A DNA stretch of 64,000 bases from Hydractinia symbiolongicarpus (lineage: Eukaryota; Cnidaria; Hydrozoa; Anthoathecata; Hydractiniidae), in the NCBI RefSeq assembly GCF_029227915.1, contig NC_079877.1, forward strand, positions 17,658,851 to 17,722,850, written 5' to 3'. Numbering within the stretch: position 1 is the first letter of the stretch; each line of letters opens with the position of its first letter. The notes under the pieces were generated by a model. It was not told where the DNA came from and made no database searches. It worked only from the letters and a program-made list of their open reading frames with translations. Below, in pieces: positions 38,001 to 53,000 of this stretch. Both the position numbers and the translations under genes were made by a program.

Positions 38001-41000
38001 GCCCAGTTGTCGTTTTTCCAAAGGATGAAAAAGCCAAGGATTTAATTGTCGCTCATTTGGGGAAAATTAGCATCAAAAATATGTTTATATTAGATAGTTC
38101 TTCAAAATGTGATCAAATAGATCGTCTCATTATTGAGATTGAGAAAATGAACTTATTGGTAGTCAACTTAAACTCGACAGAAATATCTGGATCGCTTACC
38201 CACCAAAATCAAATCAATGATATTCTAAAAATGGGGCAAAGAATAGCTATCCTTGACAACACTGATATACACTTACAAATCGATAAATTGCAGAATGAAA
38301 GACTGCAGCTTGAAGTTTTTTTTAATAAGGCTGTAAAAATTTTTTTATCTGTTGATATATACCGCAAGATTTTAGGTGTGGTTGATTTTGCATCCAAAAC
38401 AAGCGAAGAATCAAACTTGGTCCCAATGACACCAAAGCATAGTTGTTCCATGGACCAAGAAATCTGGGAAAGGTGGGTAGTTAATATTAAAGGTAAACAG
38501 AAGAGATAAATTTGCAATAAGTTGGATTAATTTGTTCAAGTAAACCTATAGATAAGGCATATTTATTTACTTAATTTCTTTTTTATTTCCTTATCTTTGG
38601 ACAACAAGTTATTTTGTCATCTTTTTCATCCCACAATCTATGTTTGTGAAACATGCTTAAGCTGTGCTTATTTTATGTTCTCAGACCAGAAAATGATATT
38701 GCCACCAAAGCTGTTCAAAGTTTAAAGATAGTAGCTGAACTACAAATACCGATGTTGGAGTTGGCTTTGCATGGTGAGCTAAATGGAGTATCACATGGTT
38801 TTGTTGTAATCTTATTTGAAGACTTTCGATTGAGATATGGCAAAATAGAACCTTCTCGTACAACATATAATATATCACTTCAGGATTTTCTGATTAAAGA
38901 TTTGCTTCACAAAAGAAATGACCAATATAAGTTTCTGATTTCTTCTTTAAAGAAGAAATCTAAAGAATTGTTTTCCACTGATCGACCCTGCTCATCTTGT
39001 CCTGAACATGAGGATTTCACGAGTACGGAAGTGCTTTCTAAGTCTCTCCCAGTTCTTTCACAGTCATATCAACCAAATAACCTTATTACTGAAAAAAGCC
39101 GCCTACATAGGAATGGTAGTCCAGCAAAGCAGCAACTTGTATCTGTTGAAGTGACACTTGACACAAGTGAAAGCGAAAACCAAGAGGTGAGTACTGAAAC
39201 TTAGTAAGAAGGGATAAGAGGGGGGAGGGGGTTGAGGTGAAGATAATCAGTAGTAAACAATATGCATGTGTAGATATTTTTATTCAAATTATATAAACAC
39301 CTCTTTTTTATTAAAGGGTTACTCATTCGGTGTGAAGGAAGAAAATAGGTTGTTGTAATAGCAATTTTAATGACATTTTTTAGGCACGAAAAAAGATTGA
39401 TGTCACTGTCAGCACAATTGATGTTGTGATAAATTTACAGACATGGGTTATATTGCTGGAATTTCTGGGTGTTGGCACTCAAAAACCTAATCTATCACCA
39501 AGTATGGTTTCTGCAAATAACATGACTAAAAGTTTTGATGGTCAGTCATATTTGAAATTATATGTTTACGTTTTAGTTTTAAGTTATAATGGATACTTCT
39601 AAATGTTTATTCTTGGCCCTAATAAGAGATATTTATGCTGAAAATAGTTTAAGCACAGCAGCAACTAGGAATCAATTAGACTACAGAATTGAAAATTGAA
39701 AACTTCAAAGTAATAGTTTTTAAAAGTATAACATGGACTAAAATTCAGTCTACAGGTAATGAAATTTGTTAAAAAAAAAGTATTACAAGCCTTTAAATCA
39801 TGCCTATTGCCCACTGCATTCCTTGTTTGCAAGTATTTTAAGTTTTGTGTCTTGGATAACAAGTTGTAAAATTAACTGGTTTTATAAGAGAATATTTATA
39901 ATTACAAACAAACCTTTAAGTAACTGGATAACTTGAGAGTTTGACACCTGTATCAAATAGATAGATGGACCAATTATAATTTTACCCATGTTTCCATCAC
40001 TTTTTTCAGTTTCTGACTTGCATCCGTCTGAATCAGTGGAGACTGATATAAGTTTGGTGGTTCAAAACATTACGTTTTATCTAAATAAAGAGTCATACCC
40101 GTTGGCTAAAGCATGTTTATCTGAGCTTCACTTAAACGTGACTCTTGATGGTGAAAACCAAGATGTTGGTGGAAGCATTGGTTTTATTGAACTTATGGAC
40201 ATATCACCTTACTGTGGCAATTACACCAAGAGGTGCGATTTTTCAGCTTAGTTTTAGAAGTACTTTATCAACTAATAGGTGTTTTCGTCCGCTTAATACC
40301 AGAATCCATAGCTTTTTTATGGAAGAGCTGGAGTAAAACTTTTTGTAGGCAAATTGAACCCTTTGAAACGTTAGTTTAGCAATTTTTATGCACATTCTGC
40401 ACCACTCTTTGTTTTTAAACTTTTTAACGATGTACTAAAATTGTCGGCAGAATAAATATTGAAAAAGGTTCTGATTTATGTTTTGCTCACATTTAACATT
40501 TTTGTAAAGGTAAACTTTTTTATAATATAATTTAGGTTGGTCACATTGGGAACAAAGGCATTTAATTTTTCCTTTTATCGTTTTGGACCTGCTGATCCAG
40601 AGTTATTGCGGCAGTATGACATGGATTTGACATTGTCTTTATCAGTAATTCAATATGTGCATTCACAACGATTTTTGAGTGAAATCATTGCATTTGGTCA
40701 ACATTTTATTTTCTTACAAGAAGTGCTGGGAAGAATGAGAGCAGCAGGAGCTGGTGACGAAGTAATGTTAACCTTAAATATATATTCAAGGGTGAATCCC
40801 CCTGCTGTTCCTTTTTTGCTATGATATATGGCTATGATAATTACTATTTATAAATATCTATTTGACACCAGGACGCCAATTTGAAAATTTTCTGTAATCA
40901 GTAAAATAAAACTAAAAGTTAAAACTTCATCAGATTCTATTAAAAGAAATTATTATCAAATATGTTGACATACAACAAACCTGAATTGCCATTTTTGTTG

Positions 41001-44000
41001 TTGTTGTTTTAACCCAGAAATTGCATTTTTAGCAATTTTTTGCACTTTATTATACAAAATACGGAAAAAGAAGACATTGTAAAACAGCGCATTGTAGGTC
41101 AAAGCAAACTAGTTGAAAGTTGCAATATGGTAATTATCAGTTCTAAATGTTCAGATAAAATTGAAACAGAGAGTGAGGATTTGTGGTTGTCCGGATTGCA
41201 AACTGTAAAAGTGGTGATACGTGTATATCGTGTATCATGTAAAAATCGCATGCTTTCAGCATGTTCAGACTAGTCGAATTCGATTTTTAAAAAGTCGGAC
41301 CGTTTAAACTTTTTCGATTAATCGAAAGGTTTTGAACCAATCGAAATGCTTAAAATCTGTGCATCAAATGTGTGTTTAGAAAAATGTGAGTTTCTATATC
41401 CAAAATAAACATTACTAGAACGTTTAATAACATACTGTCTTCAAAAATGGATAAAAAAGAATTTAACAAGATTTTTATCAGTGAAGGGATGTTGAAAGAA
41501 GCGCTCTGGAGTCTATTAGCAGAAGACAAGACCGAAAAAAACTAAAATAATCTTCTTGCTCTGATCAAAATTCGTTTTTATGCACACGCCTAAATTAGGT
41601 TTTTTCTACAGCCACTTTTTCGTCCACGTACGACGTTTCTGACGTTCTCTTAACTTCGTAGTCGCTGAAACAATACTGCAACAACAGCGAGTTCAACTTC
41701 GTCTTCGCTCTCTGAAGACCTTTAAACGAAAAAAATGTCAAAAATTTGTTCTCCTGTATTACCTGTTAAGTTTTAGTTTATTTTAATGCTCAACATAATT
41801 TCGACAAATCGAATTCGACTAATTGGACCGTGTATCATCCCTTATCACCTGTCAAGTTTCGATTATATTTTAATGCTTAATATAATTTTGACAAATCGAA
41901 TTCGATTATTTGGATCGTGTACCATCGTCAAAGTCGAAATATATCGTTATTGATAAAAATCGTTGGTCACTTATTACCAAAAAAAGCTATAAAAGTCAAC
42001 ATTTTGTTGATACATTCTTCAAACTTGCATGTAAACAACCAGCATCCCGCGGATTTCGCGGAACCAAATGAATATGGAAATTTGCTCGTTTTCATGTTAT
42101 TATGCATTTTCGCATGCATATTTCGCGGAACCAAATGAATATGGAAATTTGCTCGTTTTCATGTTATTATGCATTTTCGCATGCATATTTCGCGGAACCA
42201 AATGAATATGGAAATAGGTCTAATAATATAAGAGATGTTTTAATAACTTTAGGTTTTAGCTACAGTTAACAGAGCAGCAAGGTTAAGCTTGAAGGTGAAT
42301 GCCGATGCACCAATTCTGCTTTTACCACGTAACTCCAACTCGAAGGATTTGTTGATTGCTAATTTAGGAAAATTAAGCATAAATAATCAGTTCCTACTTG
42401 CAGATGACCCAAACACGAATGCTTTAAAATTTAACGCCAGTAGATCAAGAAACAACGAAATTACAGGTAACAGTATTATTCTCGCTAAAAAAATATTTTC
42501 ATAATTCCGCCATTTATGACTTAAATCAAAAGAGCTGAGCCCTGTAAGAAATTTGAAAAAGCTTTTCGCGACAGTTAATTCTTGCGAATTTTATATATAT
42601 CCTGTAACCAACTCTTGAATTAAATTAAAATCATGTTTAAAAGAAGAACCTATTATCTTAATTTAGATTTTTTGACACGCTAAAGTTTCGCTTAAGATTT
42701 AATGTACAAAATCTCAGTGAAAATATTTGATACGACATTCTACTAAAGCATTAAAAACACGCCTTTTAAAAAGAATATTTTATTATGAAGACAGAAAAGT
42801 ATAAAACAACAAAAAATACTATGACAGCAATCTTTGTTTTACAAATTATTGTCTAGTAAAGTAATTTTCCCTGTATAGTTAGCTAAGCAATTTTAGAAGC
42901 AACAATTTATTGATAAATATTTGTATTTTAGACTCATGCGAAGGTTCTGTCCGCTTACTTGATTGCATAAACATCCAGCTATCAGATATGAGAGTCTTCA
43001 GCGCATTAGCAGTAACCGAGGCTTTAAATGAAATGTCCTATATTGAGCAAGGGGACGAGATGATGACCAAGACTTGTACATTGGATCTGAGAATAGAACG
43101 AAACCTGGAATGGGCTTTTGGCAGACAAGGTGGTTATAATATAAGTACTTACTCTTCTCTATGTTGTTTTTATTTTATATTATCTTTATTAAGTAGTTGT
43201 GTGAGTGGAAGTTTTTCCAATTTTAAATTCATTTTTTGCAAAGTTGTGCTCAGCTGCAAGTTGTCAGTATTACTGCATTTCAAAATAGAATTTTAAACCA
43301 ATTTTTTTAGTTCCTGATATATCAATTTCCGGTAGTTTATCTTCGGTGAACCTTGCATTGGATCTCTCACAGCATTCGTTAATTATGGGAATGTTAGGTG
43401 AAAATCTTGGTGAACAGGTGGATGCTTTTACTGCACCATCGTCTGTTTTAGTAGATCCACTTGTGATGGTATGTATTTTGAAAGCGTTTATGCCAATAGA
43501 GTTTTAACTATACGACAGTCAAAAATTTTGATTTTGTTGGGACATTGATGACATCATATCACGCGAGGTAATAGAAGTAAAACTGACTTCCTGTATTTTA
43601 CTCAGTGATGAAAAAAATTTTTTTTACGAATATCCACTCGAAGTATTTTTAGACAAAGACTTAACCTTAAATAATAATGTTGGAAACAGTTATGAATGAC
43701 CAATGCATTTTTGATTTAGCCTTCTCCGTCAAAGCGTGTGTGGACCACACTACATTTAAAACTTCATCTCTCAAATGTTTCTATTGAGACATCGCCTTGT
43801 TTTTCATTTGGTGACATCCCTTCTTATACAAAACCGCCTTGTTCACTGGCAAGGTTCGATTTCTTGAAGTCTAATTTTATCTATGAATCATTCTCTGATG
43901 GATCGAAATCAATTGATCTTGTTTCTACTGATGTTTTACTTCATGACACCCGTCAAAATGGTAGAGTTTATTAAATCAGTCATCTGTCTTGTCTTATTCT

Positions 44001-47000
44001 TAGTTTTGTTAGGTGTTTGTAATGTTGTTCCGTACTGTTTTAGTTAACTTGGGTGTGCTGGTACCATCAAAAAGGGGAGGACACAAAAACTTTCTGCAAT
44101 TCGAAGTGCATTACCTCGACACAAAGGAGAAATCATTACTCACTTTTCTTTGTAATCAAAGCAGGATTATTTTAAAGTTCGACTTCTTGTTGAAAGTATT
44201 TCACTTTATAACGAGAAAGGAGGAAAATGACTACCGAGGTAAAGTTATGCTTTACTGTTTTGCACTTACAGTAACTTAAATTTATAGTAACTTAATTATC
44301 TACTGAATATTGTCAGTGAGTATTTGTATGCATGTTGTAAAAACTACCTTCCATGTGTAAATAATAGCTATGCTTTCCAGCTGTGTGCAATTTTGGAAAG
44401 CCTGAAACGGGAAAAGATAAAGAATGTGTACAACAAGACGTTTCTCCTGGGGTGTTAATCAAGACGTCGGTCTCTGAGACGGAGAGCCAGCCGAGTAAAA
44501 GATTCGAGATGAAGGTTAATGTTACTGAATCCGAACTGGTTGTTGCTGAAAATATTGAAGATGCTGACACTTCGACTGTTGTGTTAAAAACGACTGCAGT
44601 CTTTGCCTACCGACCCGATGCGTTATCGCAAAAGCTCATCACATGCAGTTTTGAGAACTTAGAAGTATTTTCCTGTCAACTAAGTCAACCAGAAGAATCA
44701 GCATTATCTATTGTCGATCCTGTTTCTTTTTTGATTGAGTTAAATTCTCATAGAGCATTTAAAAGATGTGTAACAGGTTTTTATCGCGCTGTGAAAAAGA
44801 AAACAACCTTAGAGGTAGGTTTTTTTGGAGAACATGCTTTCAGTCATTTCATCTGTCAGTCATTTCAAGTATGTTACTCAAAAACGATTTAATTTTTCAG
44901 GTTCAGCTGCAAGCACCAGTTAATATACGCGTGTCTTATCACGATGTCGAGATATTCAGACGGATACTGAATAGCGCACGTAGTCAAATTCAAAATGCTC
45001 TGCAAGGTGAAAGTCAGTCTGCGGGTGAGTTTTCCAACTGTTACTGTGCAAATATAACTTGTAATTTTACTCGCAACTATTAGCTTTTTATGGAAATGAA
45101 AATAGAAAAGTTATTCACGCGTCTAAAATAAATTAAACCATCTAGCCAGTTAACTAACAAATGTCTGAATCTACGTTTATGAATTAAAAATATTAGCTTA
45201 CTGCACTTTCCTTTTACCTCAAATTTTTTAAAATGTTCTTATTCGCTGTAACAAAATAACGTATAGTTATTATGTTGTATTTGTTTTTTATTGCCATGAA
45301 AGGTTCTGATGAAAAATTAGATGTGCCCGTTAATTTCAGTCAGAAGTACCGGTGTGAAATAAGATGTACCGGAGAGTATCACTAAGATTTACGTTCTTTT
45401 CTGTAAGGGAAAGGTCATGAAGTAATGTTGGGCAGTGGGTACCTACAATTGTAAACAATCAGGTTTCATTGTATTTCTTGAACAAAGTTATAGCAGATTA
45501 TGTCAAGAATATTAAGTTTTAATAAACGTGCAAAACGCACAGATGGCTATTCAAACACAACATGCGAACGTTTACTAAACTCCAGCTACTTAGTTAACTA
45601 CTTCTTTTCAAAAAACGCTTCACACGCTTTGGCCAGGGTTTTTTTTAACATACTATGACCAGGGGTCAAGTTACCCGAACGTAAATTTTTAGTGGGTTAC
45701 AAAAAGTCATTAACTTTTGCACAGTGAATTGAAATTCTGTTATCATAAGAGAGCAAATGTTGCTTAATTCACAAACATTTTTCATGCGTGTAACATCTGT
45801 CTGCAGATTATGTATATTGCATACCTTATCTAGGTACTCCGCAATGACACACCTACGATTTATGAAAATGACAAACTTTAATTTTAGGATCAGAAAATTT
45901 GCGTGTTTAAGCTCCGTTTATTGGATACATTACAGTACTTGAACTTTCTTTAATTCACTACCAGGTTAATCTCCAGTCGAAAACGTTGAATTTTCTATTT
46001 TACGTATCCACACTTTCTCTTGACCACAGGAGATCACAATTTCTTTAAGTCATTATAACGTTGCAGAGTTTTATCATAAGGCTTGTTGCAAGCCGGTAGT
46101 TTTGTTCTATGGGAGTATTGTGTGTTTTTCCAATAACGAAAGTGAAAGCAATGTGTGTCGTTTGATATTACTAGCAATAGTGATGTTTTCTTATAGGGGT
46201 TGACAATGATATAAAGTTGAACAAACCAGCTGAATCAACAGTGAGAAGTTCATTCAATGAAAAAGACATCACTACAGTCCAACTCAACAAAAAACAAAGC
46301 GACTCTACACTGTGTGTTGAAGTGAGTGACAGTATCGTATTTCAGTTTGATGTGCCAACACTTCCGATATGTTATTTTTGTGTGTAATCTTGTAGGTGAA
46401 AGCCAACTCCATTTCCGTGACACTTATCGATGACGCTGGTAATAACGATGTACCGCTGCTAGACGTGTTGATTAATAGTAAGTGAGACAACTTGTGCAAA
46501 TAAATGAACCAACAACTGGATTGTCTTTAAACAAGACTATAAAGACTTTAAACAAGTGAAAACTTTTAAAAAATATTTTCTTTATCATCGGTTTTCGTTA
46601 TGAACTAACGTTCAAAAACAAGCTGCAATTATTTTGTTATAAAATCCTTAACCAGGCATCGTACGACGTTATTTATTCATTTATTGTTTGAACTAGAAAA
46701 AATCCCCGCACCTCATTATAAAACTCTAAAAAATGCCTTCTGTGTAGATATGCTTCTCCGTCACGATGAAGAATTTAATGGCGTTGCCAAATGTCAGTTG
46801 GATGTCAGTTATTATAATACCAGAGTGTCTGCATGGGAACCTTTTATGGAGGAGTGGAAGTACGATGTATTTTGTAATATAAGAGAATGTGTAAAATTTG
46901 TTTTGCTTCGTCTTTTGCTTTGCTTTTAATAAACTAAGCATAATGATTTTGTAGAGTTGTACTAAATATGAACTTGTGAACAAGATTGATGTTATGTTAA

Positions 47001-50000
47001 ATTTATTTTAGATATATTAGGTTAAGTTGTATTTGTCATTTAGATTTAATGTCCATTGGTCGAAACACAAGAATAATAACAACTTAGTTTTCAAGATAGA
47101 TGGTATGTTTAGATAATGTAATAAATTGCTAACAAATCGTTTTTCATAGTTTAAATGTGTTGTGTTATTATAGCTTCCGAACGTCTGGAGATGAACGTGA
47201 CTTCAGCGCTTGTCGACATTTCAAAAAGAACGGCTGCTTTATGGTCATCTCGTTTTTTTAATAATGAATTGTTCAAAGAGGAGAAGCGAGCCCCTTTTCT
47301 GCCATTTCTTCTAAGAAACAAAACCGGTACGTTTCTTTCTTCATTGTTAATCAAAAATTTTGCGAATTCTTTTTTTCTTAAAATATTTCGAAAAGTGAAA
47401 CATGCACAGTCTAGCTATCATTGCGCTATGTAAATAGTACACTTAGTAGTACTTGAAAAAATCACTATGCCTCTATTTAATTTACTTCATTCGTTTTTAC
47501 TGACGTAAATACTGATAACAAAACAGTACGACATCATTAAAAGTAATGCTCTTATAATTTCAAAATGGCGCTAGTTTACTTGTACCAGTCTCCCTTATTT
47601 TTTGTTTAAACTTTAACTTTAAATTTGCTGTATTCTAATGTCCAGTGTGTTTTAAAATATTGATTTGCAAATATGTTTAAAGGTTGCAAGCTTGCATTTC
47701 ATACACTTGCCAAATCTCTCACGAAGATCAGTAAAATGACGACATCAAAACAAAAAAGTGATACGACAGTACGTAAGCACGAATTTGAACTGAAAACTGG
47801 TGAAGAAGTTGCTTTTTCATTCGAAGCCAGGACAAAACAACGTCACCAGGTTGCTTTTATTTTTTTATTCTGTCGATTTAGTGAAGTTAGCCAGTAAACT
47901 ACCAGCTGTTACTTCTACTTGATTGTGTCAACTTGTAAAAAACATATTTTATTTCTGATAGCTTACCACATGTTTTAACTTTTTGATAGACTACATAGTG
48001 TAATGGCATACCAAATACAAAAAGAATCACAGACCAAATTTTAGAAATTGAGACCATATATCTTCATTTATCTTCACAGTATTTCAAGCACGTCTTTTAA
48101 AAAAAAACTTTATGTCGATAATTCTCCATCATGTGAGAAATCGTGAGGCTTCAATATGACGCAAAAACATTTTTTTAACAAAATTGTTTTCTGTAGGCAT
48201 CACACGATCTGTTAGTGCGACAAATTGTGGTACAAATAGCTGGTTCGTTTCCAATCAAGCCCCTAACTGTTGACAGAGTGGGAAAATTTTTTAGAATTGT
48301 GTCACCTTTGTCAGGCAGTAGAGAGGTATGTCTTTTTGATTGTTTGGTTGTTGTTGTTGAGAAAAACCTTGTGTTATGTATTTGTACTGATTTAGTTGGA
48401 AGGAATGAATGTTCTCTTCGATGTTACATTGGAAGGCGCTCGAAAAGTTGTAACAGTCACATCCGCATTGTCCGTGCGCAATAATCTATCGTTTCCTATT
48501 GATCTCGTTGGCGTTTTAAACGAAAAGACTTTTAACCTAAGCACGATTCAAGTTAACGAAACATATTTCGTTCCTTTGCCAATGATCCTGAGCACGCTTT
48601 ATTGTCGACCGTTAAAAGCTAAAGCTAGTTACTGTTTTTGCAAAAAAGATTTGAATTGGAGGGACGTCGCTCGTCATGAAACAAGAGGCATCAATCTCTT
48701 GAGTTCTACCGACGGTGAAAAAAGTGATGTTTTAAGGTATGTAAGTTAGCTGGATTTTATTTTTTTCAATCTGAATATCGCTAATTGATTCGTTTCTTCT
48801 AGGTTTTCTTCATTGATAAAATCAATTGATTTACCAAGAGATACACTAATGACAAACCACTCGATAAACCAGCCAGAACATTCCATAAGTCTTGTTCACA
48901 CTGTGTTGTTACAAAATCTCTTACCATTTGATCTGTTTTATTTAATACAAGGACGAACCATTAAAGAGATGGTGAAGCCTGCAGAGAATGTACCTCTGCA
49001 TTGTGATACTCCTAATTCTTCGTTTGAGATTGGATTTTCGTTTGAAAACTTCCCTGGTTACGATACGATCAGGATATTTAACGATGGTAGTAACTATATC
49101 CTCCCGTCTCGCGTGTACGACATCAACCATCGCCTGCTCATTTTGAACACAATGGTAGCGTGCAACTGTGGAACGTTGCAGGTATGAAATTCTTCCAAAA
49201 ACCTTGACAAATAGTTTTTTCTTCCAAATTAATTATGTTTTGATAACTTCAGGTATCTGTGTTTGCGCCATATTGGATCATTAACAAAACAGGCCTTCCC
49301 GTTGTTTTCAAACGCGAAGATGACCCTGAAGAAATAGCTGGTCAGTTCGAAGAGCACGAGGAAGCTAGAAGCCTTACCCCGCTTCCCTTTTCCTATCTCA
49401 GTAGTGAGCATTCATTTCACTGTCAAATGAGAGTTGGGCGCCATTTTCAAGGAAACCAAGGTATGGTTCCCTTGTTGTCGAAACCATTTTCCTTGGAAAA
49501 AGAAATGCAGAATCGAACTTTGTATGTCAGAGAACGCAAAGGCCGACTTGAGCGCAATTATGACGTTGCTATTATTACAAACTGGGGCAAGGGAGCGTTT
49601 TCAAAAACACGAGTTGTGGTTATTGTACCAAGATATCAAATTGACAATCAATATTATAGACCAATTGTTGTTGCTCAAAGACAGATGGTCCAAGACACAG
49701 AGGCTAACAACCCAGCAAGTTTTTTGCTTTGTGATCCAAACACGGTCTCTAACTTCCACTGGTCCCACTGCGGTTACGATCAAATATTATGTGTTCGCTT
49801 GAACGATAGCGCAACACTGTGGTCTGGCGGATTTCGTTTAGATTGTGAAACAACGTATCATTTAAATCTTCGATCTACTGGAAAGGCTGAAGATGTATTT
49901 ATCCGTGTCCACATTACGTTTCATGCGGGTACATTCTGTTGTACTTTATCAGATGCAGCATGCTTTCCACCACCATTCAGAATTGTCAATCTTTCTGATG

Positions 50001-53000
50001 TCAAAATCTTTTACTGGCAAGATAATATTCCTGGTACGCAAATGCGTAATTGCATAAAACCCAAGGAAAGAAAGAATTACGTTCTTGATCAACCGTTATT
50101 GCCGGCCAAACTAAATGTTAGCGTGTTCCAGGAGAGCACTCAATGCTATGATTTGAAGAAGAATGGTCAGCTGTCGAAACTGTATTACCATAATGCTATT
50201 TACATCACATTTCTGCATACGTTTTATGGGTAAGTGTAGATATTCAAACCATTATATTTTTCAACAAACTGTGGTAGTTTTACTTCTAGCGCTGCTACAT
50301 CAAAGTAAAAATAAATCAACGAGTAAACGTTACTCTGTATTTTTTATTTCAATAAAAAAAAATTTAATTTTGCGTTTATTTTTCTCGGCATCGAATGAAA
50401 ATCACTTCGAACTGTAGGAACTCGATAGGAGACTTTGCTCCCTACCACCCCGCTGTTTGCTTCAAGAACCCACAGATTAAGAACCAAATTTCGACGAACA
50501 ATAACAAATGCTAGTTTTTAAAATCTTATGTGCTAGAAACATTCGTCATAAGATAAAATGTTAGTAAATAAATAAAAACAAAAATTTTACACATTTTGTT
50601 TTTATTTATTATTATTTTTATTTATTCACCCAATAGATCATATGTGCTTTGTGTAGGTTTTCTTGTGGCAAGCATAGTGGCAGTGCGAACACTGATCACC
50701 AGCTTGTCTTTGATGTAGTAGACGATCGACATGTTGTGCTGGCGCGGAAATGTGAACACAAGATTAGTCAATTGTGGAGGATGAACGCTGACGGAAATCT
50801 CGTTCACTTCTGTACTACTTCTTATAAAAACCCTAGAAAGACGAGTGGAGGTAACACCCTTGTTCTAGATATCGATGATAATTCATTTGTAAGTGAGAGA
50901 CCTGCTTATGAGCTTGTCCTTAAAAACATCTCATCGCAGCGTAGCAGGACACAGACATGGTATTTTTCATCGAATGTTCTTAAATGTGATCTTGAAAACT
51001 TTGCAGTGGATTTTATCCAGAAAGGGGACCGCCAAATCCCTGTACTAGCAAAAATAGCAGTAAATGAACCTGTTGTTTCTTTGAACAGCTGTATTTCCCG
51101 ACAGAAAATGAGGCCTGGATCGGGTGTTTTGTCTACGCGAATATTCTCGAAGGGTCCGACGCAAGTGTTGGAGATATCTGATGCACACCAAGATGTTCCA
51201 TCAGGAGGTTGGGTATTTGTTGATTCACTAACTTCACCAGTTACTACATCTGCTCGCGAATATTCTGTTGACCGAAACCCATCTACTGAGGTGAGTGCTT
51301 GCTTAGCTATCACACTTTTAGTGGACAAATGTTGCATTCGTCTTAACTTATATGGCGCTGTAACTAAAACTACATCCCCTTACAAGAATCTATTAAATAT
51401 TTAGACGGTTCATTTCGAAGTTAGTCCCACTAGTAATTAGGAACTTTAAGGCGGGTTTCCACTCAAACGAATGTGGTCGAATCGATCGATGGCGTTTTTA
51501 TTAAAATTGGTATCCACTAAAATTTGACCATGCCTCGATCGATGGCGATTTAATCAAATTTATTTCAAAGCAATAACACAAATTTGATATGAAATAATGA
51601 TATTGAGCATGTACTTGGAATTTCATGACATATAATTACGATAAAAATATTTTCGTAATATTCTTCTAAAATTTCTCAGTCATTTGCGTCCAAACTCTTT
51701 GCTTTGTGAGACTTGAAACTTCTCGAGAAAGTGTCCGAGACAATTAAATCTGCAAACTTATTCTACAAATATTATCTCAAATTTCTCAACATTCATCTGC
51801 GAATAATCACTTATCAGTGATGCATTTTCATCTTTTAACGTGTTCGTGTGAAATAGTGTATTGATGTTGCTGCATCAAATATGCAATTAAATTCGTTTGT
51901 TTAAAATGTTTTCGTCCATCTTTCACTTATTTTATTTCGCTTCTTAGTGAAGTTCATTTCTTCGTCGATTTGTTTACATCACGTGGGTATAAATCATTCT
52001 TAATAGATAATCGATCGACGAAGATCATGCAATGTTCTATTTTTAGTAACGTCAATACGATCGATTCGACCAGATTCGTTTGAGTGGAAACCCGTCTTTA
52101 TTTCTATAATAGGTCATAGGTGATTAGGTTATAACCAATTTTTTAGGATTGTTTTGAAAGTAGGGCCTGCGCAATTGACGCTTTTTAACAACTATAAAAC
52201 TGCCCTAAAAACTGCCTTTATCTTGATTTTTTTACTTTGGATTTTGCAAGATATATTTGCAGTTTTTCAGCATTGTGGATTAGTTAACCCTAAATATATT
52301 GGACTTTTTTATGTTACTAAAACTTGATGGTATTTTGTATTGCATTCATCGGAAGCTTTAAAACTACCCAAAACACCACTGTTTATACCTTCAATTACTT
52401 TGGTTCTATAACGAAAAGTTTTAACATTCTGTTTAAAGGTTATAGCCAAATAAAAGTTTTTCAACATATTTTTCTCTTTTTACATAATTCACATGAATAA
52501 AGCCAAAATTTGCCCAAAAATCTGATTTTTTTACAATTTGTAGGTAAAATCTGAAAAAATTGGGCAGTTGGGTTAATCACGTGTCCAAACTCTGCATAAT
52601 TATAAAGGATAATACTAACAAAAATTATTAAATTTTCCCGATTATAAGGATTTTTTTCTAGATAGTTTCGAGTAGTGAAAAATATCTAATACTCTGAGAA
52701 GTATAGATAAATATAAAATTCAGTAAGTATCGTCGCTAGCAGCATAGCAAAAAAAGAGTTATTACAAAAAACGGCTGTGAGGAGGTCAGAATCTCCCAGT
52801 ATATTTAGGGTTTAAGTTTTATCAGTGTTTCCGCACTATTTGGAAAGACAGGAAATGTTTTAAATATTGTCAAAGTCAGGATTTTATTTAAGTATTGTAG
52901 AAATGTCAGCAATATCAACAATTTCTTTAATATGTTAGGGAAATGTCAGATATTTTAATCTTGAATGGTAAATCAGAATTATTTCCATGTTTGGAAATAT

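Larger units (their letters stand above)
40762..42252. other. VPS13D intron 26, with two tandem repeats
   Basis: The interval contains an 86-bp and a 67-bp tandem repeat (listed separately). A run of TCGAATTCGA-type palindromes lies at about 41275-41345. A short open frame at 41040-41273 does not match VPS13 sequence; direct joining of exons 26 and 27 fits the family better. Confidence 0.6.

Noticed and set aside
41040-41273. Possible extra VPS13D exon in intron 26
   Set aside because: There is no similarity to VPS13 sequence, and exon 26 joins exon 27 in phase with good alignment without it.
44013-44043. Alternative earlier start of VPS13D exon 31 (after AG at 44012)
   Set aside because: In the phase required by exon 30 it hits a stop (TTTAGTTAA) at once. 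The AG at 44043 keeps the frame.
46697-46747. Alternative earlier acceptor for VPS13D exon 36
   Set aside because: It keeps phase but adds 17 residues not present in the family. The later AG gives the expected length.
50906-51337. 143-residue minus-strand frame
   Set aside because: Antisense to VPS13D exon 43 (lectin domain), with no independent support.
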